Counted from the stretch's first letter, positions 32,511 to 41,672 are shown. The stretch: 61,741 nucleotides of DNA from an uncultured Collinsella sp. (GCA_902490365.1 CABUDQ010000005.1:1-61741), one strand, 5' to 3'. The notes: generated by a model from the sequence alone, not told the origin. Program-made: numbers and translations.

Positions 32511-33451
32511 TACTCTGCGGGCAGGAACTCGGTAACCGTCTTGGCGATACCTTCGCCGGTGAGGCCGTAGTGCGCAAAGACCTCGGGACTCGTGCCGGTG
32601 ATGACCGGCGCGTCGGGCAGGCTCAGGCACTTAACCGGACGCGGGCAATGCTCGCCCACGACCTGCGCGACCATGGAGCCCAGGCCGCCAAAGGGGCTGT
32701 GCTCCTCAACGGTCACGACGGCGCGCGTGGCACCGGCGGCCTCAATCACGGCCTCGGCGTCGAGCGGCTTGACGCAGTACATGTCGAGCACGGTAGCGGA
32801 GATACCCTGCTCGGCCAGCAGGTCGGCGGCGTCCACGGCATGGCGGACCATCTCGCCGGTGGCGACAATCGTCACATCGGTGCCACGACGCACCCAGGTG
32901 GCGCGGTCCATCTGGAACGGGCACTCGTCCTCGGTATACACGTCCTCGACCGGGTTGCGGCCCACGCGGATGTAGGCCGGCTTGCTGTCGGCAACCAGGG
33001 CGCGCACGAGCTCGGCGGTCTGGAAGCGATCGCTCGGCAGATACACGCGCATGTTGGGAATCGCGCTCATGGCGGCGATATCCTGCGCGGAGTGATGGCT
33101 CATACCGAGGGCGCCATAGGAAACGCCGCCCGAGATGCCGATGAGCTTGACGTTGGTGTTGGAGTACGAAACGTCGACCTTGCACTGCTCATACGAGCGC
33201 GTGGTCACAAAGGACGCCGGCGAGGCGGCCCAGGCCTTCTTGCCGCACGAGGCCATACCGGCGGCGATACTCACCAGGTCCTGCTCGGCGATGCCGACCT
33301 CAATGGACTGCTGGGGATACTGATCGAAGAACGGCGTGAGCGATGCGGAGCCGCGGGAGTCGGAGCACAAGACGACGATGTCTTTATCGGTTGCGGCGGC
33401 CTCGAGCAGCGTGTCGCAGATAGCCTTGCGGTTGGCGATCTTGTTAGCCAT
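32510..33451 (-). CDS. Transketolase, C-terminal subunit
   Basis: This 313-residue protein is the C-terminal half of a split transketolase: the pyrimidine-binding domain with EVGIAEQDLVSIAAGMA (the catalytic glutamate lies in GIAEQ), then the C-terminal swivel domain. With the N-terminal subunit upstream it forms the ThDP enzyme that moves two-carbon ketol units between sugar phosphates. The start at 33451 is supported by AAGGAGG and overlaps the end of the N-subunit gene by eight bases, so production of the two halves is coupled. The longer frame to 33505 is a read-back into the N-subunit gene. Confidence 0.93.
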   Translation of the reverse strand: MANKIANRKAICDTLLEAAATDKDIVVLCSDSRGSASLTPFFDQYPQQSIEVGIAEQDLVSIAAGMASCGKKAWAASPASFVTTRSYEQCKVDVSYSNTNVKLIGISGGVSYGALGMSHHSAQDIAAMSAIPNMRVYLPSDRFQTAELVRALVADSKPAYIRVGRNPVEDVYTEDECPFQMDRATWVRRGTDVTIVATGEMVRHAVDAADLLAEQGISATVLDMYCVKPLDAEAVIEAAGATRAVVTVEEHSPFGGLGSMVAQVVGEHCPRPVKCLSLPDAPVITGTSPEVFAHYGLTGEGIAKTVTEFLPAE

Positions 33452-34280
33452 TGATAGCCTCCTTATGGGCAGCGAAATCGGCGATGATCTGGGCATATTC
33501 CTCATCGTTGGGCAGGTGATGATGCCAGGCGGCCTTGTCCTCCATAACCGGCGAGCCGTAGCCCTTCACCGTGTTGAGGATGATGACCGTGGGCTTACCC
33601 TTGGTCTCGGCGGCCAGCGTCAGCGCGGCGTCGATGGCCTGGACGTCGTTGCCCGGAATGGAGAGCACGTTCCAGCCGAAGGCGGCCCAGCGCTCCTCCT
33701 GCGAGTCCTGCTTCATAACGTCCTCGGTGCTGCCGCTGATCTGCAGGCGGTTGCGGTCCACGAGCGCGCACAGGTTATCGAGCTGGTAGTTGCCGCCGCT
33801 CATAGCGCCCTCCCAGACCGAGCCCTCGGCAAGCTCGCCGTCGCCCATGATGGTGCAGACGCGGTAGTCGCGGCCGTCCATCTTGCCGGCAAGCGCCATG
33901 CCCACGGCCACGGGCAGACCGTGACCCAGCGAGCCCGAGTTCATCTCGATGCCCTTGAGCTTGTTGTTGGGGTGACCGATGTAGGGGCTGCCGAACTTGG
34001 AGAAGCGGGCCTTGACGTCATCGAGGTCCAGATAGCCCTCGTGGCAGAGCACCGCGTAGTAGGCCTCCATGGCATGACCCTTAGAGAGCACGAAGCGATC
34101 GCGGTTGGGATCGTCGACGGTCTCGGGCGAAATGTTGAGATGGTTGGCGTAGAGGGTCATGAGGGCGTCGATCACCGACATGTCGCCGCCGATGTGGCCG
34201 CCGGCGCCAGCCATGATGATATCGACGCAATCGCGGCGAAGGTCCCAACGCAGGGACTCAAGCTCTTCGATAGTTGCCAT
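33444..34280 (-). CDS. Transketolase, N-terminal subunit
   Basis: This 278-residue protein is the ThDP pyrophosphate-binding half of a split transketolase. It has GHIGGDMSVIDALMTLY near the N-terminus, LGHGLPVAVGMA, and the ThDP motif GDGELAEGSVWEGAM ending in N. Its stop overlaps the start of the C-terminal subunit and its start is only two bases from the isomerase-like stop, so all three genes are in one transcript. Split transketolases that accompany sugar kinases usually belong to a dedicated pentose or ketose pathway rather than the central one. Confidence 0.93.
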   Translation of the reverse strand: MATIEELESLRWDLRRDCVDIIMAGAGGHIGGDMSVIDALMTLYANHLNISPETVDDPNRDRFVLSKGHAMEAYYAVLCHEGYLDLDDVKARFSKFGSPYIGHPNNKLKGIEMNSGSLGHGLPVAVGMALAGKMDGRDYRVCTIMGDGELAEGSVWEGAMSGGNYQLDNLCALVDRNRLQISGSTEDVMKQDSQEERWAAFGWNVLSIPGNDVQAIDAALTLAAETKGKPTVIILNTVKGYGSPVMEDKAAWHHHLPNDEEYAQIIADFAAHKEAING

Positions 34281-34282
34281 TT

Positions 34283-35683
34283 CTACTCTCCTCGCAGGTA
34301 GGCTTTGACGTCTTCTTCAATCGGGTCGTATAAGTCGGGGGCAATGCCGATGTACTTGCACGCCTCGTAGAGCACCGGCACGACGTTGGCGTGAATGGCG
34401 ACGCAGTGGTGGATGTAGGGACCCTCGACGATCTTGGCCTCGAGGCGCTTGAGGTTGTCGACCTCGACCCACAGGTAGGTGCCCATGCCGGCCGGGCCGT
34501 CGATGCCGCGGGCATTGCCCAGCAGCAGCGAGTACTCGCCGTTGTCGCCGTCAAAACGGGCAAGGGTGAGGTCGCCGTGCTTGGCCTCGGCCGTCAGCGC
34601 GCCGGGGTGATCGAACGCCAGCGGGTAGGTGAGCTTGGGCTTGACGGCCGCACAGCTGCAGGGCCAGGGGCCACAGTGCTGCAGCAGCTCGCCGTTCTCG
34701 TTGTCGGGATGACGCACGGTCCAGTCGGCGAACATGCCGCGGTGACGGCCCAGATCGGCAGCCTCGACCATCAGCGCGGTGATGGCGCCGTGGATATCTG
34801 TCTCGCACACGACGGGGATACCCATCTCGTTAAGGATGGCGTTGGCGGCGCAGGGCATAATGCCCAACTCGTCCTGCAGGGCGTTCCAGCACTGGATGGC
34901 ACCGGCGTTGCAACCGTACTTCTCGACCAAGCGCTTCATGGCGATGGCAAGACCGGCCACAGCGGGGACCTTATCCTCGGGGATGCAGATCTCAAAGCTG
35001 TCGGCAATGTGGGCGAGCATGGCTGCCATGGCCTGCTCGTCGGCCTGGGCGTCGCGCACGGCCTGGACAAGCTCGGTCATGGGGATGGGCGAAAGCTGGA
35101 TGTTGAACTTCTCGAGCAGCTCGCCCTCGTTGCACATGGTCGACCAGAAGTCGAACGGACGGGTGGCCATCTGCAGAATACGGGTGTGCTTGAAGGTCTT
35201 GACCACGTTGCACACGGCCAAAAAGTCCCAGACGCCGCGCTCGAACTCGGGATCGGTCAGGCGGCAGTTGGTCATGTAGGTGAAGGGCACCTGGAAGCGG
35301 CGCAGGACCTTGCCGGTGGCGAACAGGCCGCACTGGCTATCGCGCAGGCGGGTGCCGTCGGGCTCGGGGCGCTCGTCGCGCGGACCCCACAGCAGCACGG
35401 GCAGACCGAGCTCGCGGGCAAGGCGGGCGCAAACGTACTCGGTACCAAAGTTGGCGTGGCACAGCATGATGCCATCGACGCCCTCGGCGCGGAACTTCTC
35501 GACGATAGGCGCGATATGGCTGTCGTCGAACAGCAGGCCCTCGTCGTTGATGTCGTCGATATCCACGATGTCGACGCCGATCTCGCGCAGGCGATCAGCC
35601 GTAAGGCCGCGATACTTGATCGCGTCCGGCGCGCTAAAGATGCTGCGGCGCGTGGGCACGAAACCGAGCTTGATCTTATCCAT
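34283..35683 (-). CDS. L-fucose/L-arabinose isomerase-like protein
   Basis: This 466-residue protein follows the plan of the fucose isomerase family: an N-terminal Rossmann-type domain (KLGFVPTRRSIFS), a middle domain, and a C-terminal domain with CETDIHGAITALM, where the family places metal-binding E and D residues, and a late histidine-rich segment (GPYIHHCVAIH). It would convert an aldose to a ketose. Which sugar is not readable; the protein is shorter than E. coli FucI (about 590 residues). It is the first gene of a four-gene operon (isomerase, two transketolase halves, FGGY kinase) preceded by LacI-type operator candidates. Confidence 0.82.
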   Translation of the reverse strand: MDKIKLGFVPTRRSIFSAPDAIKYRGLTADRLREIGVDIVDIDDINDEGLLFDDSHIAPIVEKFRAEGVDGIMLCHANFGTEYVCARLARELGLPVLLWGPRDERPEPDGTRLRDSQCGLFATGKVLRRFQVPFTYMTNCRLTDPEFERGVWDFLAVCNVVKTFKHTRILQMATRPFDFWSTMCNEGELLEKFNIQLSPIPMTELVQAVRDAQADEQAMAAMLAHIADSFEICIPEDKVPAVAGLAIAMKRLVEKYGCNAGAIQCWNALQDELGIMPCAANAILNEMGIPVVCETDIHGAITALMVEAADLGRHRGMFADWTVRHPDNENGELLQHCGPWPCSCAAVKPKLTYPLAFDHPGALTAEAKHGDLTLARFDGDNGEYSLLLGNARGIDGPAGMGTYLWVEVDNLKRLEAKIVEGPYIHHCVAIHANVVPVLYEACKYIGIAPDLYDPIEEDVKAYLRGE

Positions 35684-35709
35684 GTACGTCCTCCCCTAAT
35701 CACATGTTC

Positions 35710-35822
35710 AGTAAACAGACGCATGTTTCGTTTTGTTCTGTTTACTAAATGTTTTACTCTTTTGTTTAGTAGTTTAGCGCGAAAGTCCCGTAAACGGTAG
35801 AGAAATCAGCCTAAACGGTATG
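35710..35822. promoter_or_regulatory. Candidate LacI-family operators upstream of the isomerase gene
   Basis: AGTAAACAG at 35710-35718 and its complement CTGTTTACT at 35738-35746 form an inverted pair. TAAACGGTA occurs at 35791 and again at 35812, 21 bases apart. Similar CTAAAC half-sites, also 21 bases apart, lie upstream of the lacI-type gene (37016, 37037). Shared words at the operon promoter and the regulator promoter suggest binding sites of the neighbouring regulator. Confidence 0.5.
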
Positions 35823-35847
35823 TAAACAATCTGAACATACAAGGGCA

Positions 35848-35877
35848 ACAAAAAGAGGGCCCCGTAGGACCCTCTCT
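35848..35877 (-). terminator. Intrinsic terminator of the LacI-type gene
   Basis: On the minus strand AGAGGGTCC and GGGCCCTCT pair around TACG and are followed by TTTTTGTT, about 70 bases after the regulator's stop. Confidence 0.85.
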
Positions 35878-35943
35878 CTTGGTAGCGTCATATATGGTTG
35901 CCTTTGGCGGACTTTTCCGCTCTGAGGTCTGGCGCCGTTCTGC

Positions 35944-36954
35944 CTAGATTTCGCGCACGCTCTGGCGCTCGACAAAATAGGTCGATACGGCCGTTTTGCA
36001 GGTATAGCTCTTGGGATTGCGGATGTTGCCCACCAGGCGGCGCACCGCGATCTCGCCCACCTCGTGCTTGGGAACGTGCACCGTGGTGAGCGGCGGGTTG
36101 GAGAAGGCACCCAGAGATAGGTCGTCAAAGCCGATGATCGAGACATCGTCGGGCACACGTATGCCGTGCTCGTTGAGCGCGCGCATGGCACCCACGGCGA
36201 GCACGTCGTTCTCGGCAAAGAAAGCCGTCGGCAGGTCGTCGTGCGAAACGCTGTCGAGCCACACGCCCATGTCGCGATAGGCACCCTCGAGCGTGGTGCC
36301 CAACGTGACACGCCATGCCGGATTGGCCTCGAGGCCCGCGTCCTCAAGCGCTTGGCGATAGCCGCGCTCGCGATCCTTAAAGTTGCGAATACGAAGGTCG
36401 CCCGCCAGATAGCCGATCTGCTTGTGGCCTTTCTCGATAAGGTAGTCCACGGCGCGCAGCACCGAATCGGTGTTGGCAATGACCACGGCGTCGAAATACT
36501 GGCGATCGCTCCAGCCATCGAGCACAATCAGGTGGGCGGCGGCGTTAGCGAACAGGGCGTAGTCCTCCTCGCCCAACTCCGTACCCATTAGCACAATGGC
36601 GGCGGACGGATCGGCGATCAGGCCCTCGACCTGCGGGCGCACGGCGTCCAGGTCGCTAAAGTCGAGCGAGACAAAGCTCGTGCTCATGCCGTGGCGACGC
36701 GCCTGACGCTCCACGCCCTCAATAACCGCGGGATGGAAGGTGCTCTCGTCCAGGATGGCACCCGTCTTGCGCGCAAGCACGAACTGGATACTCTCGAGCT
36801 GCGTCGACTGCTGGTATCCGAGCGATTGTGCGCACTCCAGGATGACCTTGGCGGTCTCCTCGCTCACGCTGCGCTTGCGGTTGAGCGCGTTGGACACGGT
36901 CGCAGGCGAAAAACCGGTGATGCGGCTGATCTCGCGAACACTTGCTTTAGCCAT
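35944..36954 (-). CDS. LacI-family transcriptional regulator
   Basis: This 336-residue repressor has the LacI helix-turn-helix at 3-25 (ASVREISRITGFSPATVSNAL) with a hinge to about 60, then a periplasmic-binding-protein-like ligand domain with the family phrases AFFAENDVLAVGAM and IIGFDDLSLG. It is encoded just upstream of the isomerase/transketolase/kinase operon in the same direction and should control it in response to the sugar or its phosphate. The start at 36954 follows AGGGGG; the longer frame to 37044 runs through the promoter region with its half-sites. Confidence 0.93.
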   Translation of the reverse strand: MAKASVREISRITGFSPATVSNALNRKRSVSEETAKVILECAQSLGYQQSTQLESIQFVLARKTGAILDESTFHPAVIEGVERQARRHGMSTSFVSLDFSDLDAVRPQVEGLIADPSAAIVLMGTELGEEDYALFANAAAHLIVLDGWSDRQYFDAVVIANTDSVLRAVDYLIEKGHKQIGYLAGDLRIRNFKDRERGYRQALEDAGLEANPAWRVTLGTTLEGAYRDMGVWLDSVSHDDLPTAFFAENDVLAVGAMRALNEHGIRVPDDVSIIGFDDLSLGAFSNPPLTTVHVPKHEVGEIAVRRLVGNIRNPKSYTCKTAVSTYFVERQSVREI

Positions 36955-37129
36955 TGTTCCCCCTAGTAACGGTCGCGGTCGAGCATCGTGGCCTGACCGC
37001 CCCGTGACTCGATAACTAAACGACCGCAAATTCAATCTAAACATAATAGTAAATGGTTAATAGCTAGTTTAGCCTGTTGTCAAGCAAAGTGGTGCGACTA
37101 TTCCCCCAACGGGCACATTTACTCGGTAG

Positions 37130-37171
37130 CTAAAAAAGCCCCGTCCCAAATTGACTACATGGGGCGGGGCG
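37130..37171 (-). terminator. Terminator of the nucleoside hydrolase operon, carrying a repeat
   Basis: On the minus strand GCCCCG and CGGGGC pair around a 21-base loop and are followed by TTTTTTAG. Bases 37128-37158 are an inverted copy of the repeat at 30757, so the terminator is built from a dispersed repeat. Confidence 0.75.
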
Positions 37172-37181
37172 TGAAAAACAT

Positions 37182-38156
37182 TTAGCCCAGGACGCGGGCC
37201 ATACGCGCCTTGAACTCGGACAGAAAGCGCGGGGCGTCGACGGTCAGCGCCACGAGTGCGCTCTTGTCGGGATCGGCCACACGGCGCTCATCGCAGATGG
37301 TGCGGCCGCGATACTCGCCAAGCAGGTCGATGCGCAAGTTACAGCCGAGCGCGCCCACGAGCGTGGGGTCAATCGCCACGGCGACGGCAAGCGGATCGTG
37401 CAGCGCGCAGCCACCCAGGTAGGAGGCGTTCATCTCGTACGAGCCAATGTAGTGTTCCACCATGCTCGCAAACGCGCAACCGGCCATGGTGCCCAAGCCC
37501 GTCCAGCCGGCAATGTCGCGACGCGTGAGCACCACGCGATGCGTCACATCCAGCCCCACCATAGTGAGCTTGCGGCCCGAACGCAGCACGGCATCGGCCG
37601 CCTCGGGATCACTTGCCATGTTGGCCTCGGCGCCCGCGCTCACGTTTCCGGGCACGGTGAGCGCACCGCCCATCACGACCACGCGACCGATAGACATCAT
37701 CGCCGCCGCATCGCGCTCCAAGGCAAGTGCCAGGTTGGAGAGCGGGCCGGTCGCAACGTAGACCAGATTGGGACCATAGGTGCGCGCAGCATCAATCAGG
37801 TAATCGACCGCCGCGTTACCGTCGGCCGACGTCGCCCCCACCGGCTCGTACGGCGACGCGGGCACGCTCGCCCCGCCAATGCCGTTCTTGCCGTGAATGA
37901 GCGTGGTGGACGCCGGCGGTGTATAGGGCTCAGTCGCCTTAATGGGACGATCGGCGCCCAGGTACACCGGCACCTCGGGACGACCCAACAGGTCGAGCAC
38001 CGCCAGGCAGTTGTGCGCCGATTGCTCGACGCGCACGTTGCCAAAGCACGTGGTGATGCCGACGAGCTCCACCTCGGGGCTTGCGATGGCATAGGCGAGC
38101 GCCATCGCATCGTCCACACCCATATCCAGATCAAGGATCAGCTTCTTGGTTGCCAT
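37182..38156 (-). CDS. Nucleoside hydrolase (inosine-uridine type)
   Basis: This 324-residue protein has the nucleoside hydrolase calcium motif DLDMGVDDAMAL at 9-20, the VATGPLSNLALAL segment and a C-terminal HDPLAVAVAI with the metal-binding aspartate. These enzymes split ribonucleosides into base and ribose. It follows the ribokinase gene by four bases, which gives a simple salvage route: nucleoside to free ribose to ribose 5-phosphate. The base preference cannot be read with certainty. It is cytoplasmic. Confidence 0.92.
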   Translation of the reverse strand: MATKKLILDLDMGVDDAMALAYAIASPEVELVGITTCFGNVRVEQSAHNCLAVLDLLGRPEVPVYLGADRPIKATEPYTPPASTTLIHGKNGIGGASVPASPYEPVGATSADGNAAVDYLIDAARTYGPNLVYVATGPLSNLALALERDAAAMMSIGRVVVMGGALTVPGNVSAGAEANMASDPEAADAVLRSGRKLTMVGLDVTHRVVLTRRDIAGWTGLGTMAGCAFASMVEHYIGSYEMNASYLGGCALHDPLAVAVAIDPTLVGALGCNLRIDLLGEYRGRTICDERRVADPDKSALVALTVDAPRFLSEFKARMARVLG

Positions 38157-38160
38157 TGTT

Positions 38161-39156
38161 CTACTCCGCTTCTCCGCCTTGTACTAAATCGTCCGACCCA
38201 AACTTGTGCTCGACTTCCGCACGCGTGGGAATTGATTGCTGAGCGCCCAGGCGCGACACCGTCACCGCCGAGGCGCGAGCACCCGCGGCCATGCACTCAA
38301 AGAGCGGCAGACCCTCCAGACGAGCTGCAGCAAGCGCACCAATAAACGTATCGCCCGCGGCCGTCGTATCGACCACCGCGCTCGAAAGCGCCGGCATGCG
38401 CAGCGGCTCACCGCCGTCGCCGAGCGCAACCGAGCCGGCGCCGCCCAGCGTGATGACCGCGGCGCCGGCGCCCTTATCGAGCAGCGCATTGAGCGCGGCG
38501 ACGCAGCTCGCATCATCTGTGGGCAGAATGCCCGTCAGCACCTGGCACTCGGTCTCGTTGGGGCAGACCAGGTCGACCGCAGGCCACGCTCCTGCCGGCA
38601 GGTCGCAGGCGGGCGCCGGGTTAAAGATCGTATAGAACCCCAGCTCGTGAGCGCAAGAAAGCGCCGCGGCCGTCGCCGCAAGGTCACATTCGCCCTGGGC
38701 AATAAAGACGCTTCCGGCAGCCGGGGCAATCTCGCTGGCATCGCCGTCGAGCTCGTCGGCCACCAAGCGCCTCAGTGCGCGGGCAACGTCCTCGCCCGCA
38801 AGCGCATGGTTGGCGCCCGGCGACAGCACGATGCGGTTGTCGCTCTCGCAGCGAATGATAGTCGCGGTACCGGTCTCCACGTCATCGCGACGCGCCACGA
38901 ACTCAACGCCCACGCCGGCATCCTGGAGCCCTGCCACGAGCGCATCGCCAAAGGTATCGCGCCCAACAGCGCCGATCATGCACGTGCGCGCACCCATGCG
39001 CGCGGCGGCAACGGCCTGGTTAGCGCCCTTGCCACCGGCGTTGGTGATAAACCCGCTGCCGCCGACGGTCTCGCCCGCACGCGGTATGCGCTCGCACGCC
39101 ACCGAAAGGTCCATGTTCATACTGCCGAACACCGCAACGATGCCGCGATCTGCCAT
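38161..39156 (-). CDS. rbsK: Ribokinase
   Basis: This 331-residue protein is a PfkB-family kinase with the ribokinase pattern: VFGSMNMDLSV at the start, the sugar-binding NAGGKGANQAVAAARMG, and the C-terminal DTTAAGDTFIGA carrying the catalytic aspartate (usually DTTGAGD). It phosphorylates ribose at O5 with ATP. The start at 39156 is backed by GAGGAGGT; the longer frame to 39210 has no support. It is the first gene of a pair with the nucleoside hydrolase. Other PfkB sugars are possible, but the neighbour favours ribose. Confidence 0.88.
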   Translation of the reverse strand: MADRGIVAVFGSMNMDLSVACERIPRAGETVGGSGFITNAGGKGANQAVAAARMGARTCMIGAVGRDTFGDALVAGLQDAGVGVEFVARRDDVETGTATIIRCESDNRIVLSPGANHALAGEDVARALRRLVADELDGDASEIAPAAGSVFIAQGECDLAATAAALSCAHELGFYTIFNPAPACDLPAGAWPAVDLVCPNETECQVLTGILPTDDASCVAALNALLDKGAGAAVITLGGAGSVALGDGGEPLRMPALSSAVVDTTAAGDTFIGALAAARLEGLPLFECMAAGARASAVTVSRLGAQQSIPTRAEVEHKFGSDDLVQGGEAE

Positions 39157-39343
39157 GGAAACCTCCTCATCTGCGGGCCTTATGCCCACCGTCGGCCGTC
39201 GATCGTGCACTCTCGCACCCCCTATAACTTTAGTTCACTTTGATGTGGACGCGCGCTTGAGCTTGCGCCAGCAGCAAGCATTCACAGGAGCAGGCAGTTA
39301 CAATGAAGGCGTGCTGATTATTCTCGTCATTGGATGATGTTTT

Positions 39344-41560
39344 ATGGAACAATTCTCGCAATCGGGCTCGCGCGGTCGACGCCGCACGGGCAACGAGCCG
39401 GCGCCGCACGAACGCGTGAAGGGCGAGCGCCGTGCCAACGAGCCGCGACGCACCGCGAGCCCCCATCGCGCTTCTGCCAACAACGCGGGCCGCGCCAACA
39501 CTCCCGCCGCGGAGCAGACGCCTGCTCGCCCCAAGTCCCGCTACATCCCTGCCCTTGACGGCCTGCGCACGCTTGCCGTCGTCGCGGTGGTGCTCTATCA
39601 CCTCAACCTCACGTGGGCTCAGGGCGGCCTGCTTGGCGTCACGATCTTCTTTGTGCTTTCGGGCTATCTGATCACGCGCTTGCTGCTCAACGAAGTCGCT
39701 AAGACCGGTCGCATCGACCTTAAGAGCTTCTGGATTCGCCGCATCCGTCGCCTGGTCCCCGCCGTGGTAACGGTAGTGTTCGTGACCTGCGCGCTGTGCA
39801 CCATCTTTAACCACGTGATGCTCACCAAGATGCGTCCCGACATTCTGCCGTCGCTGCTGTTCTTTAACAACTGGTGGCAGATTATGCAGGACGTCTCGTA
39901 CTTCAATGCTCTGGGCGATCCCTCGCCGCTTACGCACTTTTGGTCGCTCGCCATCGAGGAACAGTTCTACCTGGTTTGGCCCCCGCTGCTGCTCGCTATG
40001 GTATCCATGCACATGAGCAAGCCCAACACGCGCCGCATGGTTCTGGGCCTGGCTGCTGTCTCCGCCATCGCCATGATGGTGCTCTATAACCCCGCCGCCG
40101 ACCCCAGCCGCGTGTACTACGGCACCGACACCCGCGTCTTCTCGCTGCTGCTGGGCGCCTGGATGGCCTTTATCCCCGATCGCGACCTGGCGCCGGTGCG
40201 TCTCGCTCATCGTTTGGGGCTCAATCGCCTGGCTGGCGCCGCCAAGCACGGCAAGAACGCCGAGGGCAAGCCTGGCGAGAAGGCCGACAACGCAGCCGAG
40301 ACCGTCCCGGCACAGCCGAGCGCCCTCGTGCGCTTTTGGTCCTCGCCCGCATCCATCGATGTGTTGGGCGTCGTGGGTCTGGTTGGCCTTGCCGCCATGG
40401 TCGCGCTCACCAACGGCTACACCGCGTTCCAGTATCGCGGCGGCACGCTGCTATGCTCCATCCTCACGCTCATGGTCATCGCGGCCTGCGTGCAGCCCCA
40501 GGGAATGGTTGCCCGCGCACTGTCCGCCGAGCCGCTCGTGTGGGTTGGCAAGCGCTCGTACAGCATCTACCTGTGGCACTATCCGCTACTGTTGCTCATG
40601 AACCCGGTCGCCAACATCAACGATACGCCGTGGTGGCAGTACATTTTGCAGGCGTTGTTGGTGGTCGCCGTAGCCGAATGTTCATATCGCTTTATCGAGA
40701 CGCCGTTTAGAAAGGGCGCCTTTGGGCGCACCGTATCCGAGTTCCGCAACGGCACCACCGCGCCCGCCAACTGGGTGCGCGCGCACGTCCTTGTCTGCGC
40801 AGCCTGCGCTGTCGTGTTGGTCGTTGCACTGGGCGGCCTGATCTTTGTGCCGGAGACCTCCGCACTGAGCGGTGAGGGCGCCGAAGTCCTCAACAAGGAA
40901 GCCAAAAACACCGCGCCCACAGACCAACAGGCGGCCGACGACACCGACAAGGACAACGACGGCTTCCCCGATGGCTCCTACGACCTGTTGATGATCGGTG
41001 ACTCCGTGTCGCTGCGCGCCGTTGATTCCTTTGACGGCGTGTTCCCGCACAGCCATATCGATGCCGAAAAGGGCCGCCAGTTTGATGCGGGCCGCGCGAC
41101 ATTTGAGGGCTATCTCCAACAGAACCTTGCCGGCAAGATCGTGGTCTTTGCACTGGGCACCAACGGCTTGGTAACCGACGACCAGATCGACGCCATCATG
41201 ACCGATGCAGGAGATAAGCGTATTGTGGTGTTTGTGAACACGCGCAGCCCGCAGCCGTGGGTTGGCTCTACCAACCAGGCCATCGCCAACGCTGCTACGC
41301 GCTACAAGAACGTGCGCGTTATCGACTGGTACGGATACAGTGCCAATCGCAACGACCTGTTCGATGGCGATGGCACGCACCTGTCGACCACTGGCGTGAC
41401 TGAGTACCTCAACTTGATCCACGATGCAGTCAAGAAGGACCTGCCCGTGCATCCCGAGGATCACGTCAACGATCCGCAGCCGGCGGCCGTCAAGTCTGCC
41501 ACCGACGCGCTCGTCAATGCGCTCGCTCTCAAGCCGCACAAGCTGGGCACCGACAAGTAA
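39344..41560 (+). CDS. OafA/YrhL-type O-acyltransferase with SGNH domain
   Basis: This 738-residue membrane protein begins with a basic, disordered cytoplasmic leader (1-64). An acyltransferase-3 domain of about ten helices follows (65-430), with ALDGLRTLAVVAVVLYHL (conserved H86) and GVTIFFVLSGYLITR. The C-terminal extracellular SGNH esterase-like domain (about 540-715) has the serine in MIGDSVS and the D/H pair in DGTHLS. The arrangement matches OatA-like enzymes that pass acyl groups across the membrane onto peptidoglycan or other envelope polysaccharides. A long insertion (about 285-330, rich in A, E and K) sits in a cytoplasmic loop. The acceptor is unknown. Confidence 0.9.
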   Translation: MEQFSQSGSRGRRRTGNEPAPHERVKGERRANEPRRTASPHRASANNAGRANTPAAEQTPARPKSRYIPALDGLRTLAVVAVVLYHLNLTWAQGGLLGVTIFFVLSGYLITRLLLNEVAKTGRIDLKSFWIRRIRRLVPAVVTVVFVTCALCTIFNHVMLTKMRPDILPSLLFFNNWWQIMQDVSYFNALGDPSPLTHFWSLAIEEQFYLVWPPLLLAMVSMHMSKPNTRRMVLGLAAVSAIAMMVLYNPAADPSRVYYGTDTRVFSLLLGAWMAFIPDRDLAPVRLAHRLGLNRLAGAAKHGKNAEGKPGEKADNAAETVPAQPSALVRFWSSPASIDVLGVVGLVGLAAMVALTNGYTAFQYRGGTLLCSILTLMVIAACVQPQGMVARALSAEPLVWVGKRSYSIYLWHYPLLLLMNPVANINDTPWWQYILQALLVVAVAECSYRFIETPFRKGAFGRTVSEFRNGTTAPANWVRAHVLVCAACAVVLVVALGGLIFVPETSALSGEGAEVLNKEAKNTAPTDQQAADDTDKDNDGFPDGSYDLLMIGDSVSLRAVDSFDGVFPHSHIDAEKGRQFDAGRATFEGYLQQNLAGKIVVFALGTNGLVTDDQIDAIMTDAGDKRIVVFVNTRSPQPWVGSTNQAIANAATRYKNVRVIDWYGYSANRNDLFDGDGTHLSTTGVTEYLNLIHDAVKKDLPVHPEDHVNDPQPAAVKSATDALVNALALKPHKLGTDK

Positions 41561-41583
41561 CCTGCAACGCAAACTTCCCACAT

Positions 41584-41621
41584 CCGGAGGGGGTGTCTGC
41601 CACGGCAGACACCCCCTCCGG
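41584..41621. terminator. Perfect 18-base stem behind the acyltransferase gene
   Basis: CCGGAGGGGGTGTCTGCC and its exact complement are separated by only two bases. No T run follows, so Rho-independent termination is uncertain, but its position 24 bases after the stop fits a 3'-end structure. Confidence 0.65.
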
Positions 41622-41623
41622 CA

Positions 41624-41672
41624 GTTAGGGACGTTCCTTATGTGCTGGCACCTAGGGACACTCCTGACACAG
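41624..41672. repeat. Degenerate GGGAC-core repeat pair
   Basis: GTTAGGGACGTTCCTTATGTGC and CACCTAGGGACACTCC share the GGGAC core of the dispersed hairpin family. The stems are weaker than in the other copies. Confidence 0.45.
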
